DNA from: Gracilibacillus salinarum
GTDB taxonomy: Bacteria; Bacillota; Bacilli; Bacillales; Amphibacillaceae
NCBI RefSeq assembly: GCF_022919575.1
Contig: NZ_CP095071.1
Location: forward strand, 4,164,001 to 4,228,000
Reading direction: 5' to 3'
DNA: 64,000 nucleotides
Below the pieces are notes generated by a model. That model saw nothing but the letters and a program-made list of their open reading frames with translations, ran no database searches and had not been told where the DNA came from. Shown here in pieces: positions 8,688-17,819 of the stretch (positions are counted from its first letter, which is position 1; each line of letters starts with the position of its first letter). Both the position numbers and the translations under genes were made by a program.

Positions 8688-10034
8688 TTATTTGACACGT
8701 TCGCCTTGCACCCAGACTTGTTTAATATTTTCCGCTTTAACCAGATATAAGATCTTTTGAAAAATATCTGATAATGGCTCGCTGTTATCGAAAATCGGTA
8801 GTTTCGTTGTATCGATGATCTGCGCGTCCCATGCATATCCTTCATCAAGGCGCCCGATTGGCAGGCTCAGACTTTCACCACCACCAGCGGTTGCGAAATA
8901 AAAGGCTTCATTAATGGTTATCCGTGAATCTGATACACCTCTTTTTTCAGGAGAAAGAGAAGTATCTACCCCATCTTCGAGCATTCTTGATGAGACTACT
9001 GCTTGCTTGGCATTATCGTAAATACTTGGTGTCGCGCCTGCCGAAATATCCGTACCTAATCCCACATCGACGCCCTTCGCATGAAAACGGGAAATGGGGA
9101 TCACACTGTTGGCAAAATAGGCATTTGATAATGGACAATGACCAATTGCTGTCCCTGTTTCTGCGAATAATGCCACATCATCGTCTTCCAAAAAAATACA
9201 ATGAGCCATTACTGATTTCTCTCTTAATAAGCCAAAGTCATTTAATGCAAAGGCATCATTTTTTTCAAATCTCTCTTTGACATAGCCATGTTCCCAGTCG
9301 CTTTCACTGCAATGAGATTGGATATGGGTGTTATACTTTTCTGCTAATTTTCCTAATCCTTTCAATGCTTCATCCGAGCAGCTCGGAATAAACCGAGGCG
9401 TAACGACGGGATACACACCTTGTTTCGTCGTTTTTGCTAATTCTTTGACCTCCAGAATAAAAGCTTCGGTTTCTGCTAAAGCCGTCCTGGCATCTTTATC
9501 ACGGTAGTAGTCAGGGTTTTGTTCCGGATCATCTGCAACGACTTTTCCTACAAGACCGCGCTGACCTTTCTCTGCACAAATTTCAGCCAATCGGAAACTG
9601 GACTCTTTATGGACAGTCGCGAAATAAAGTCCAGTGGTGGTGCCGTTAGCAAGCAAGGTACGGATAAGGTCATCATATACCTTTTCGGCATAAGCCATAT
9701 CCGAGAATTTAGCTTCAAGTGGAAAGGTATACGTGTGCAGCCAATCATTTAGAGGCAGATCCAATGCAGTTCCTGCCTGAGCCCACTGAGGTGCGTGGAT
9801 ATGCAAGTCAATGAATCCGGGAAGAAGATATTCTCTGTCTTGCAGCTGGTGGAAGCATTCTTTATCTTTATACTCATTCAAAATAGTCTGGTATTGCGGG
9901 TCTGCTGGAGCAACAGCTTTTTCAATCATGCCATGGTCATCGATACAAAAAAGATAGTCTTGCAAGATTTTCACTTCTTTTTCAGATTGACTAGTAAAGG
10001 CAGTTCCTAGGAAAATTCGCGAATATTTATTCAT
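8688..10034 (-). CDS. guaD: Guanine deaminase (amidohydrolase superfamily)
   Basis: Converts guanine to xanthine and ammonia. The 448-aa protein has the guanine deaminase metal and substrate motifs: PGFIDLHIHAPQW (HxH), HIQSHCSESDWEHGY, MAHCIFLED and GLGTDISAG. The length matches the long amidohydrolase-type enzyme, not the small cytidine-deaminase-like GuaD of B. subtilis. Start ATG 10034 has AAGGTGA upstream. It is transcribed divergently from the guanine-riboswitch operon, so the two together form a purine uptake and degradation locus. Confidence 0.9.
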   Translation of the reverse strand: MNKYSRIFLGTAFTSQSEKEVKILQDYLFCIDDHGMIEKAVAPADPQYQTILNEYKDKECFHQLQDREYLLPGFIDLHIHAPQWAQAGTALDLPLNDWLHTYTFPLEAKFSDMAYAEKVYDDLIRTLLANGTTTGLYFATVHKESSFRLAEICAEKGQRGLVGKVVADDPEQNPDYYRDKDARTALAETEAFILEVKELAKTTKQGVYPVVTPRFIPSCSDEALKGLGKLAEKYNTHIQSHCSESDWEHGYVKERFEKNDAFALNDFGLLREKSVMAHCIFLEDDDVALFAETGTAIGHCPLSNAYFANSVIPISRFHAKGVDVGLGTDISAGATPSIYDNAKQAVVSSRMLEDGVDTSLSPEKRGVSDSRITINEAFYFATAGGGESLSLPIGRLDEGYAWDAQIIDTTKLPIFDNSEPLSDIFQKILYLVKAENIKQVWVQGERVK

Positions 10035-10205
10035 TTAATCACCTTATTGTTCGTATTTTGGTTATTTACTTGTCATTATAATAGAATTGTGAATGGAAGT
10101 CCAATCGTAAAATAGCGTTAGTTGGAAAACGTTGCATACCTTATCAGATAAGGTTTTCGGTCATTTATCAGAAAATTAAGACTTCAATTTTCGACAAAAT
10201 AATAC

Positions 10206-10233
10206 TTGTAAACAGAAAAAAGGATGATATACT
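10206..10233 (+). promoter_or_regulatory. SigA-type promoter of the purine operon
   Basis: TTGTAA at 10206-10211 and TATACT at 10228-10233 are separated by 16 bases, immediately upstream of the purine aptamer. Confidence 0.65.
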
Positions 10234-10248
10234 AAATACAAACTTAAT

Positions 10249-10331
10249 CGTGTTTTTCATATAATAGCGGGAATATGGCCTGCGAGTTTCTACCGGTTTA
10301 CCGTAAATAAACCGACTATGGAAAAGGTACG
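10249..10331 (+). promoter_or_regulatory. Purine riboswitch aptamer, guanine type
   Basis: The conserved purine aptamer can be read directly: TATAATAGCGGG, ATATGGCCTGC, GTTTCTACCGG, TTTACCGTAAATAAACCG and ACTATG. The P2 (gcggg/cctgc) and P3 (ccggttta/taaaccg) stems pair. The specificity position in J3/1 is C (GACTATG, not GATTA), which indicates guanine/hypoxanthine rather than adenine. It is followed by an intrinsic terminator at 10386-10432, so it should switch transcription off when guanine is plentiful. It controls the NCS2 permease and the Rieske oxygenase. Confidence 0.96.
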
Positions 10332-10385
10332 AAAGACATTTGCTTTAGTGTAGATGTTTTTCTCATCATTTCGAACTACTTAGCT

Positions 10386-10432
10386 CGAAACACCTACTTT
10401 ACCATAGTGAAGTGTGTGTTTCGGGCTTTTTT
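10386..10432 (+). terminator. Riboswitch-controlled intrinsic terminator
   Basis: Arms CGAAACACCTACTT (10386-10399) and AAGTGTGTGTTTCG (10411-10424) pair and are followed by GGCTTTTTT. This is the expression platform of the purine riboswitch. Confidence 0.88.
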
Positions 10433-10475
10433 AATTATATGAGAAATAATGATATACATTGGGGGGAAGCACAGC

Positions 10476-11843
10476 ATGGAGAATGCAGCTGAAAAGTTAG
10501 AAACAGAAGTGAAATCAGATGAGATAGAGAAAGAAAATATTTCGATTGGGAAATCATTATTTATTGGTTTGCAGCATGTTCTAGCAATGGACTTATTTAT
10601 ACCACCGATTATTTTAGCGGGATTATTATCTTTTTCCGTTACAGATAGTGCTTTATTAATTCAAATGACATTTATTGCTTGTGGACTAGCAACCTTGATC
10701 CAGGCTGGATTTGCAATGAAGCTTCCTGTTATGCAGGGGCCATCTTTTGTCCCGCTTAGTGCATTGGCAGCTATTGGTACGACATCAGGAGTAGGAGCAA
10801 TGATTGGCAGCTTAATCCCTGGAGCATTGTTGATTGCGCTGATTGGAAAGCCGTTAAAGCTGTTTAGTAAGGTTGTAAAAAGGTTTATTCCGCCAATCGT
10901 AGCAGGAACGGTTATTGTAGTAGTTGGTATTTCGCTTATGCCTAGTGCGATTAATTCTATTTACGGCGGCGAAGGAACCTTTAATCAAAATATGCTGATT
11001 GCCTTTATTACAGCAGCAGTACTAGTTATCTGTATGTATTTTGGAGAAAAAGTAACATCTTTTAAATTTATAAAAGTTGCCTCTGTTATTTTAGCTTTAG
11101 GTATTGGAACGATTGTGGCATCATTCTTTGATTTAGTAGATTTTTCTGCTGTTGGTGAAGCGTCATGGTTTGCTTTACCAAGTATTTTTGCTTTTGGCGT
11201 TCCAACCTTTGATATAAATGCTATTTTAATTATGCTGGCTATTTATCTTATTATTGTGATTGAAACGACTGGAACCTGGTTTACAGTCGGAGAAGTAACA
11301 GAAGAGAAACTGGACGATAAACGTTTGAATGGTGGCGCTTTTGGTGAAGGTTTAGGCTGTTTTGTCGGTTCATTCTTTGGTGGAACACCTGTAACTGGCT
11401 ATTCTTCCAACGCGGGAATCATTGCAATTACTGGTGTAAAAAGTCGTAAGCCGATATTAGCTGGTGGAATCATTCTATTGTTGTTAGGGATGATGCCGAA
11501 ATTAATGAACATTATCGCGAGTATTCCAGAAGTTGTTATTAATGGTGTTTTTGCTATCTTATGTGTGGTTATTATGATGAACGGATTTAAAGTTATTAAG
11601 AAAGCACCGTTTACAGAACGCAACATGATCGTGATTGGCGTACCGATTTTGCTCGCTTTGTTTGCCGTTTTATTACCTGCAGATGCCATGAGTACATTAC
11701 CTCAGATTGTGACGTACTTCGTTGCTTCCGGAACAGCGGTCGGAGCAATTGGTGCATTGATTCTTAACTTCATTTTACCAGCAAAAAATGATGACAAAAC
11801 GACAGATGCTGAAGCGGAGGATGTAACTTATGCAACAAGATAA
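10476..11843 (+). CDS. NCS2-family nucleobase permease (guanine/xanthine/uric acid type)
   Basis: A 455-aa membrane protein of the nucleobase-cation symporter-2 family. Helix 1 carries QHVLAMD, helix 3 PVMQGPSF, and the transport core ETTGTWFTVGEVT and GTPVTGYSSNAGIIAITGVKSRK. ATG 10476 is preferred to ATG 10449 because a G-rich Shine-Dalgarno (GGGGGGAAG) lies at 10461-10469. Control by a guanine riboswitch argues for a guanine, hypoxanthine or xanthine substrate. The 3' end overlaps the Rieske gene by 14 bases, so the two are translationally coupled. Confidence 0.92.
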   Translation: MENAAEKLETEVKSDEIEKENISIGKSLFIGLQHVLAMDLFIPPIILAGLLSFSVTDSALLIQMTFIACGLATLIQAGFAMKLPVMQGPSFVPLSALAAIGTTSGVGAMIGSLIPGALLIALIGKPLKLFSKVVKRFIPPIVAGTVIVVVGISLMPSAINSIYGGEGTFNQNMLIAFITAAVLVICMYFGEKVTSFKFIKVASVILALGIGTIVASFFDLVDFSAVGEASWFALPSIFAFGVPTFDINAILIMLAIYLIIVIETTGTWFTVGEVTEEKLDDKRLNGGAFGEGLGCFVGSFFGGTPVTGYSSNAGIIAITGVKSRKPILAGGIILLLLGMMPKLMNIIASIPEVVINGVFAILCVVIMMNGFKVIKKAPFTERNMIVIGVPILLALFAVLLPADAMSTLPQIVTYFVASGTAVGAIGALILNFILPAKNDDKTTDAEAEDVTYATR

Positions 11844-12837
11844 ATTATGGAATGAATGGCACCCGGTTTGTACAGCAGAAGAATTGCTAGATGATCCAAA
11901 ACAAGTGCACGTGCTTGGTGAGCGAGTTGTTGTCTTTCGTAATGAAAAAGGGGTACATGCATTCAAGGATTTGTGTATTCACCGTGGCGCCGCGCTATCA
12001 TTAGGAAAAGTGGTGGATGGCAAGTTAGTCTGTGCCTATCATGCCTGGGAATATAATGATCATGGTACGTGTACAAAGATTCCGGCGTTACCTTGTGAAA
12101 GACCAATTCCGAAAAAAGCAAGAGCAACGGTGTATCATTGTGAAGAATATCTAGGTCTGATCTGGGTTAATCTTGGTGACGAGCCGGCGCCATTCATTAA
12201 ATATCCTGAAGGCGAACAAGAAGGCTATCGTACGATTATTTGCGGTCCTTATCATGTTAATGCGAATGCACCAAGAATTATCGAAAACTTCCTTGATGTA
12301 TCTCACTTAATGTTTGTCCATGAAGGTATGTTGGGTGACTCTGACCATGCGGAAGTAGTAGATTATGATGTTGACTTTATTGATGGTCGTTTAATGACAA
12401 GCAAAATTCCTGTCTATCAGCCGAATTCAGATGGTCGTTCCAAGGGTGGCTACACCGATTATGTCTATGAAGTATTAAATCCGATTGTGGCCAGATTTAC
12501 AAAAACAACAGAAGGTTCTGACGAAGAGTTTACGATTCTTACGGCAGTTAATCAGTTAGATCATGAGAAATGTCAGGTGTTTATGCTGTTAACAAGAAAC
12601 TATGATTTAGATGCACCAGATCAGCCGTTTCGAGAGTTTCAGGATGTCATTTTTTATCAAGACTTAGACGTTGTTGAAAGTCAAAAACCAGAATTGCTTC
12701 CACTTGATCTGCAAATGGAAATGCACTTAAAATCAGACGCACTTACAATTGCATATCGACGCTGGTTGGATGAATTAGGCGTTGAAAATGGAACATTGCC
12801 AATCGATCGGGAAAAACGGAGTAAACGAAAGAAGTAA
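11830..12837 (+). CDS. Rieske non-heme iron oxygenase, putative purine hydroxylase
   Basis: A 335-aa Rieske oxygenase alpha subunit. The [2Fe-2S] ligands are Cys49-x-His51 and Cys68-x2-His71. The mononuclear iron site is ENFLDVSHLMFVH with Asp156, His159 and His164. These enzymes need a separate ferredoxin reductase, and none is present in the window. Relatives include vanillate demethylase-type proteins, methylxanthine demethylases (NdmA/B) and Klebsiella HpxD, which oxidises hypoxanthine/xanthine. Overlap with the permease and the shared guanine riboswitch point to a purine substrate. Divergent guanine deaminase would supply xanthine, so xanthine-to-urate hydroxylation is the simplest proposal. 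The exact reaction is inference. Confidence 0.9.
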   Translation: MQQDKLWNEWHPVCTAEELLDDPKQVHVLGERVVVFRNEKGVHAFKDLCIHRGAALSLGKVVDGKLVCAYHAWEYNDHGTCTKIPALPCERPIPKKARATVYHCEEYLGLIWVNLGDEPAPFIKYPEGEQEGYRTIICGPYHVNANAPRIIENFLDVSHLMFVHEGMLGDSDHAEVVDYDVDFIDGRLMTSKIPVYQPNSDGRSKGGYTDYVYEVLNPIVARFTKTTEGSDEEFTILTAVNQLDHEKCQVFMLLTRNYDLDAPDQPFREFQDVIFYQDLDVVESQKPELLPLDLQMEMHLKSDALTIAYRRWLDELGVENGTLPIDREKRSKRKK

Positions 12838-12860
12838 GATTAGAAGAAAATAAGGTATGG

Positions 12861-12904
12861 AGTGGTACTTATGCAGAAACCTGCAGGGTGCCACTTTTTG
12901 TTTT
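12861..12904 (+). terminator. Terminator of the purine operon
   Basis: agtggtac (12861-12868) pairs with gtgccact (12888-12895), with an inner GCAG/CTGC stem, followed by TTTTTGTTTT. Confidence 0.82.
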
Positions 12905-12935
12905 AAGAACAGAAGTATATAATCAACACATTAAT

Positions 12936-13505
12936 TTGGTTCTTATAATAAGGGTTAAGTCATCCAAATCTGTATGACGGTGTGGTATTGCTAATTACAA
13001 AGAATACGTAGTAGAAGCAAACTGCGAAGTAAAAAGACTTTAGCGATGAGATCATTTTGAAATAGATAATGTACTAGGATACCGCTCCGTCCAACCACTC
13101 CGCGTCCTGCGGGGCACGGCTGAAGCTAACTTTGTGAAGAAGAGCGCTTCACAAAGTGGATCTTCAGCACCTGCACATTCCCGCGGGAGTCTCCGTGGTT
13201 GGCCTTCGCTAGGATGGGGGCTTTACAACTGATGTGACAAGAAGGATATTGCACGGATTAACCATTTTGATGATTTATAATGTCTAGCACCACTGCTTTT
13301 AGCTCTGCCATTCGTTGTAGCACTTCCCTAAAGCGTAGGAAATATGCGGAGACTCCCATGGGATCAGCGCGAGCTGAAGATCCACTTTGTAAAGAAAAGA
13401 ATTTTCTTTGCAAAGTTAGCTGAAGCCGTGCCCCATAGGACGCGAAGCCTATTTCCGAAGCTTTGCTTAGTATATAATACATTTCAAAATAGCCAAATTG
13501 ATAGA
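12936..13505. repeat. R1 dispersed repeat, nearly complete, core orientation 1, decayed ends
   Basis: Fills the gap between the Rieske gene and luxS. Unit A (ccgctccgtccaaccactcc, hairpin ctttgtgaag.../cttcacaaag) lies at about 13078-13215. Unit B (gcgtaggaaatatgcggaga ... ggacgcgaagcctatttccg) lies at about 13340-13470. The outer inverted repeats have mutated beyond clear recognition. No gene is supported here. Confidence 0.85.
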
Positions 13506-13561
13506 CAGCTTGATTACTTTTTTCGCAATAAGTTACTTCGCAGTATATTCATACAGTGCAT

Positions 13562-13617
13562 TATAAAAGCCAAACGCAACATGAATGTTAATTGAAACAT
13601 TTCTTGTTGCGTTTGGC
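13562..13617 (-). terminator. Terminator of the luxS operon
   Basis: GCCAAACGCAAC (13569-13580) and GTTGCGTTTGGC (13606-13617) are perfect inverted repeats. Read on the minus strand, the second arm is followed by TTTTATAA, just downstream of luxS. Confidence 0.85.
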
Positions 13618-13679
13618 TATGGAGTAACTAAAATATTTTTTCCCAAGCACGTGCATCATATGATTCTATGAAAAGCAGA

Positions 13680-14147
13680 TTAATCAGCAAATACATTTTT
13701 CCATTCTGCACGTTTGTCCAGCAATTCCTGTGCTAATGCTTGGGCGCCTTCGAGGCTGTGACTGGCAGCCCACCCGCACTGTACTTCGTTACATGCAGGT
13801 ACTTCTGTTGCTGCTAGCACATCTTTTAATGATGCTTCTAATGCATCTAACACTTCATCATAATTGTCGTGATTAATAACCGTTAAATAAAAGCCGGTTT
13901 GACAACCCATTGGGCCAAAATCTACGACGGTATCATGATGATTACGAATGTTTTCTGCCATTAAATGCTCCAATGAATGGAGGGCGGGCATTTCCATATG
14001 CCCTTGGTTCGGTTGTTTTAAACGGACATCATATTTGTGGATGACATCGCCATTTGCGCCTTCCGTTGTACCTGCTAAGCGGATATAAGGTGCTGCTACT
14101 TTTGTGTGATCTAGATTAAAACTTTCTACGTTCATTTTTTTGACCAT
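13680..14147 (-). CDS. luxS: S-ribosylhomocysteine lyase LuxS
   Basis: Cleaves S-ribosylhomocysteine to homocysteine and DPD, the precursor of autoinducer-2. The 155-aa protein has the Zn ligands His57 and His61 in HSLEH, catalytic Cys82 in [10 protein letters not shown], and the third Zn ligand in EVQCGW. It is a few residues shorter than B. subtilis LuxS in the loop before the last cysteine. ATG 14147 is chosen because AGGAG lies 8 bases upstream. It is the last gene of an operon that begins with an S-box, so homocysteine made here could feed the MetE-like enzyme of the first gene. Confidence 0.95.
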   Translation of the reverse strand: MVKKMNVESFNLDHTKVAAPYIRLAGTTEGANGDVIHKYDVRLKQPNQGHMEMPALHSLEHLMAENIRNHHDTVVDFGPMGCQTGFYLTVINHDNYDEVLDALEASLKDVLAATEVPACNEVQCGWAASHSLEGAQALAQELLDKRAEWKNVFAD

Positions 14148-14158
14148 GTTTATCACTC

Positions 14159-15448
14159 CTATTTTTGTTTGAATCGTGGAAAACCTAACAAAATTGCTAG
14201 TATCCCAAAAATCAGTAATGCTATCGGATAGAAAGAATACGGTAGTATACTAACAGGGGAAATAGCTGCTAGTCCTGAAGCTGCTAGCATCTGCCCTCCA
14301 TAAGGTACAATACCTTGCCATCCTCCTGCAAAAATATCGAGAATACTGGCAGACTTACGTGCGTCAATCTGATATTCATCTGCAATATTTTTCGCTAATG
14401 GACCGGTAATAATAATGGAAATAGTGTTATTGGCAGTGGCGATATCTGTTGTACTGACAAGGCCTGCAATGGCAAATTCTGCACCTTTCTTCGTTTTGAT
14501 TTTACTTGTGACAGCATGTAACAACCATTGAATCCCGCCATTATGCTGAATAATGGCAATAATACCACCGATTAAGATTGCAACGATCGCAATATCCTCC
14601 ATATTGATGATTCCTTGTGAAACAGCTTGAACGAAGGAAACGAGCGTATATGATCCATCAAATAAACCAATAATACCTGCAAAAATTGTACCACCTGTTA
14701 AGACAATCAATACATTGACACCAAGAATTGCGGCAATCAGAACGGTGAGGTACGGAAGTATTTTCACAAATTGATAGGAATAATCTCCAAGGGCATCGAT
14801 TTGCTCACCAGATGTTACAATCCATAAGATAATAGCTGTGACGAGTGCCCCGGGTAGGACAATCCAAAAGTTCGCTTTAAACTTATCGCTCATCTTTGTT
14901 TTCTGTGTGCGAACGGCAGCAATGGTTGTATCAGAAATCATCGACAGATTATCACCGAAGATTGCACCGCCAATAACTGTTCCCATTGCTAATGCTAAAG
15001 GGATACCAGTTTGTTCTGCGATACCAATCCCAATCGGCGCTAACGCTGCAACAGTACCCATCGACGTCCCCATTGAGATCGAGATAAAACAGCCAACAAT
15101 AAACAATCCTACCATTAATAGATTACTAGGAATTAAGGATAATCCTAGGTTGACGGTAGCATCGACCGCCCCCATCCCTTTAGCTGTTTGGGAAAAGGCA
15201 CCTGCTAATACGAAAATAACAGCCATCAGCATAATATTCGGATGGCCAGCGCCTTTCGTAAATATATCAATTTTATCAGCAAGTTTTTCTTTTCTGTTCA
15301 TCGCTAAGGCAATCCCACTTGCAATAATAACTGCCACATTTAACGGCATATTGGAAAAATCACCTGAGATAATGCCAGTTCCAATAAATAATAAGACAAA
15401 GATGAATAACGGGGCAAGTGCCGTTATATTCCCCTTGTTGTTAGACAT
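14159..15448 (-). CDS. NhaC-family Na+/H+ antiporter-like carrier
   Basis: A 429-aa membrane protein of the Na+/H+ antiporter (NhaC/YuiF-like) superfamily with about 11-12 helices, and family segments [16 protein letters not shown] and [15 protein letters not shown]. Members of this fold include Na+ antiporters and the methionine carrier MetT. ATG 15448 follows AAGGGGG with 8 bases of spacing. Its place inside an S-box operon, between an SDR and luxS, makes transport of methionine or a related sulfur metabolite more likely than simple sodium export. That substrate is inference. Confidence 0.82.
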   Translation of the reverse strand: MSNNKGNITALAPLFIFVLLFIGTGIISGDFSNMPLNVAVIIASGIALAMNRKEKLADKIDIFTKGAGHPNIMLMAVIFVLAGAFSQTAKGMGAVDATVNLGLSLIPSNLLMVGLFIVGCFISISMGTSMGTVAALAPIGIGIAEQTGIPLALAMGTVIGGAIFGDNLSMISDTTIAAVRTQKTKMSDKFKANFWIVLPGALVTAIILWIVTSGEQIDALGDYSYQFVKILPYLTVLIAAILGVNVLIVLTGGTIFAGIIGLFDGSYTLVSFVQAVSQGIINMEDIAIVAILIGGIIAIIQHNGGIQWLLHAVTSKIKTKKGAEFAIAGLVSTTDIATANNTISIIITGPLAKNIADEYQIDARKSASILDIFAGGWQGIVPYGGQMLAASGLAAISPVSILPYSFYPIALLIFGILAILLGFPRFKQK

Positions 15449-15477
15449 GATGAATGCCCCCTTCATTTTTAGTTAAG

Positions 15478-16242
15478 TTAATGCATTGTCATACCACCGG
15501 TCACGTTGATTCCTTGACCAGTCATGTAATTAGCGTAATTGGATGCGAGAAAAACAACTACATTTGCAATATCTGCCGGTACTGCTGTTCGTCCGAGTGG
15601 TACTTGCGAATGATCTTCCGCTTGTATCGCTGCAGCATCTACTCCGCGTAAGTTTCCACCAATGACTCGTTCTTTTTTCTTCATTTCAGTTTCTACAATG
15701 CCTGGGCAGACTGCATTGACATTGATTTGATCCTTCGCTAATTCAATAGCAGCTACTTTTGTCATGCCAAGGACAGCGTGCTTCGAAGCAACATAGCTGC
15801 CCATTAAACGGTAGCCATTTTTGCCAGCTTGGGAGGCGATATTGATGATTTTACCACCTTCTCCTTGTTGCTGTAACTTCCTGGCGACAGTTTGCATGCA
15901 CATATAAACACCTTTCGCATTGACATCCATTGTTTTGTCCCAGTCTTGTTCATTGATATCAACAAAGTAATCCATCGTTGAAATGCCGGCGTTGTTTACG
16001 AGAATATCGATTCGGCCAAAGTGCGCTATAACATTGTCTACCATAGTTGTTACTTGTTTTTGATCAGACACATCTACTTGCTGGTAAAAGAACTGTTCAG
16101 ACTCCGTGGTCGCGGGTGGTGCCATATCGGCGACCGCCACTTTGGCACCACAATCCAAAAATGCATCGACGATTGCTTTTCCGATACCGCTAGTACCTCC
16201 GGTTACAATCGCTATTTTATTCGTTAAATCCATCGCATACAT
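15478..16242 (-). CDS. SDR-family oxidoreductase (acetoin/diol dehydrogenase-like)
   Basis: A 254-aa classical SDR: TGGTSGIGKAI near residue 13, NNAGIST, catalytic Ser in NIASQAG, YVASKHAV, and the tail TGQGINVTGGMTMH. This pattern resembles acetoin/butanediol and sugar-alcohol dehydrogenases. ATG 16242 has GGAG 7 bases upstream and lies 12 bases after the MetE-like stop codon. Its presence with luxS raises the possibility that it reduces DPD or another C5 carbonyl compound. That is only inference from position. Confidence 0.9.
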   Translation of the reverse strand: MYAMDLTNKIAIVTGGTSGIGKAIVDAFLDCGAKVAVADMAPPATTESEQFFYQQVDVSDQKQVTTMVDNVIAHFGRIDILVNNAGISTMDYFVDINEQDWDKTMDVNAKGVYMCMQTVARKLQQQGEGGKIINIASQAGKNGYRLMGSYVASKHAVLGMTKVAAIELAKDQINVNAVCPGIVETEMKKKERVIGGNLRGVDAAAIQAEDHSQVPLGRTAVPADIANVVVFLASNYANYMTGQGINVTGGMTMH

Positions 16243-16254
16243 GTGATCACTCCA

Positions 16255-17355
16255 TTATTCCAGTGTTTCTTTTGCTATATCTACTACGTATTTGAGCTTG
16301 TCCCATTGCTGCTGTTCGGTTAATTTATTCCCGTGATGTGTGGATGAGAATCCGCACTGCGGACTGATGCACAGTTGTGATTTTGGAACAAATTGACTTG
16401 CTTCTTCGATACGAGCTTTCATTTCGTCTTTATCTTCTAGTTCTCCTTTTTTAGAAGTAAAGATACCAATCACGACATTTGGTCCGCCAGCGGGAATGTG
16501 CTGCAACGCTTCAAATGTACCAGAGCGTTCATCATCATATTCTAAGAAAAAGGCGTCGACTTTTTCTTCGGCAAATAGACGAGGGGCAATTTTATCATAG
16601 GCACCGGAAAATGCGTGAGTAGATCGATAGTTTCCTCGACACAAATGAGTGGTGACATACAAATCTTGCGGTTTATTTTCTAGTACACGATTCACCATTC
16701 TTATAGACAGATCAAATAATTGTTCCATGGAATAAGCATGGTCGTAAATAAAGTCATTTTCCGTAACAAAACCAGCAATCGAAACGTCATCTAATTGAAT
16801 GTAACGGCATCCTGCTTCATAGAAAGCAGCAAGTGCATCACGATAGGCATTCACAATATCATCGGCATATGCTTCGATATCTGGATAAATATCAGGATTT
16901 CTCATGCCAACATATAATAATTGATTAGGACTCGGGATCGTCTGCTTAGCAACGGCACGGCCGTCTACAATTTGATTAAATGTTTTAAAGTCTTGCAGAA
17001 AAGGGTGATCTTGATTAAATGAGATCTTGCCAATATTACGAACATTGTATGGTTCTGTCTCTTCGTCTTCGAAATCAAAGCCTTGATCCGGAACATATCC
17101 TTCGATTCCATTGAGGTGCTCCAGAAAATCAATGTGCCACCAATCTCTTCTGAACTCTCCGTCCGTAACTGCTTGAAGGCCAACTTCTATTTGCTTATCT
17201 ACGATACGTTTTAATTCTTGTGTTTCGATGTCATGTAATTGACCGGCAGTGATCTTGCCAGTTTTGTAATCTTTTCTTGCTTGAAGCAGATTGGCAGGTC
17301 GCAAAAGACTTCCTACATGATCTGCTTTAAATGGTGGGTGAATAGAAATGGTCAT
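16255..17355 (-). CDS. MetE-like (YxjG/YxjH-type) cobalamin-independent methionine synthase family protein
   Basis: A 366-aa protein matching the C-terminal catalytic half of MetE, as in the Bacillus YxjG/YxjH proteins: ADHVGSLLRP at the start, TDGEFRRDWWHIDF, the zinc-binding segments THLCRGN and CGFSSTHHG, and YIQLDDVSIAGF. It lacks the N-terminal MetE domain, as expected for this subgroup. It probably transfers a methyl group to homocysteine or a related thiol. It is the first gene behind an S-box riboswitch. AGGAGG precedes ATG 17355. Confidence 0.9.
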   Translation of the reverse strand: MTISIHPPFKADHVGSLLRPANLLQARKDYKTGKITAGQLHDIETQELKRIVDKQIEVGLQAVTDGEFRRDWWHIDFLEHLNGIEGYVPDQGFDFEDEETEPYNVRNIGKISFNQDHPFLQDFKTFNQIVDGRAVAKQTIPSPNQLLYVGMRNPDIYPDIEAYADDIVNAYRDALAAFYEAGCRYIQLDDVSIAGFVTENDFIYDHAYSMEQLFDLSIRMVNRVLENKPQDLYVTTHLCRGNYRSTHAFSGAYDKIAPRLFAEEKVDAFFLEYDDERSGTFEALQHIPAGGPNVVIGIFTSKKGELEDKDEMKARIEEASQFVPKSQLCISPQCGFSSTHHGNKLTEQQQWDKLKYVVDIAKETLE

Positions 17356-17386
17356 AATTTATTTCCTCCTAATTAGTTTTTGCGAA

Positions 17387-17418
17387 ATAAAAAAACCTCT
17401 CCTTTAAGAAGGAGAGGT
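17387..17418 (-). terminator. S-box expression-platform terminator
   Basis: ACCTCTCCTT and AAGGAGAGGT pair around a 4-base loop and, read on the minus strand, are followed by a run of Ts before the MetE-like gene. Confidence 0.92.
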
Positions 17419-17439
17419 CATTAAACAATGTTCAAATAC

Positions 17440-17542
17440 TCTTCCTATCTTTTAAGCATAACGCTTCTGGAATTGGCACAATGCTGATAACAGCTGTTGC
17501 CGAGGCTTCAAAGGGCCAGTCCCTCCACCTCTCTTGATAAGA
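17440..17542 (-). promoter_or_regulatory. SAM-I (S-box) riboswitch aptamer
   Basis: Read on the minus strand, the S-box consensus is clear: CTTATCAAGAGAGGTGGAGG, ACTGGCCC, GAAGCCTCGGCAACA, GTGCCAATTCC and AGATAGGAAG. It is followed by the terminator at 17387-17418. High SAM should stop transcription of the MetE-like/SDR/carrier/luxS operon. Confidence 0.96.
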
Positions 17543-17573
17543 AATATCGTAAAATATGAAATTAATAAAATTA

Positions 17574-17602
17574 AATTTACCCTAAAATTCGACAAACGTC
17601 AA
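17574..17602 (-). promoter_or_regulatory. SigA-type promoter of the S-box operon
   Basis: On the minus strand, TTGACG (17602-17597) and TAAATT (17579-17574) are separated by 17 bases, upstream of the riboswitch. Confidence 0.7.
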
Positions 17603-17729
17603 GTTAAAAATTTTTAAGATAGTACTTGAAGACCACCTGTCCCTTGTGGAAAAAAATAACTGTTCGCTGTACAATGAAGGTAATTAGGAGCCAAATTATA
17701 TCAGATTGGCAGGTTAAATGCAGGCATCC

Positions 17730-17805
17730 AAGTAATCAAGCTGAACATGAAGATGTGTTCCTATAATATGGAATATGTAATGCTAGCTAGCAGCTTAGTG
17801 GTAAT
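17730..17805. repeat. R1 left-end fragment
   Basis: A solo copy of the R1 left flank and inverted-repeat end (cctataatatggaatatgt), followed by gctagctagcagcttagtgg as in the complete copy at 24370. It lies directly upstream of the HAD gene and contains a TATAAT hexamer. Confidence 0.8.
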
Positions 17806-17819
17806 GAGGGGGAGTTGAC

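Noticed and set aside
14838..15476. Long plus-strand reading frame of 212 codons
   Set aside because: It is the antisense shadow of the NhaC-family gene; its composition is not protein-like and it has no ribosome site.
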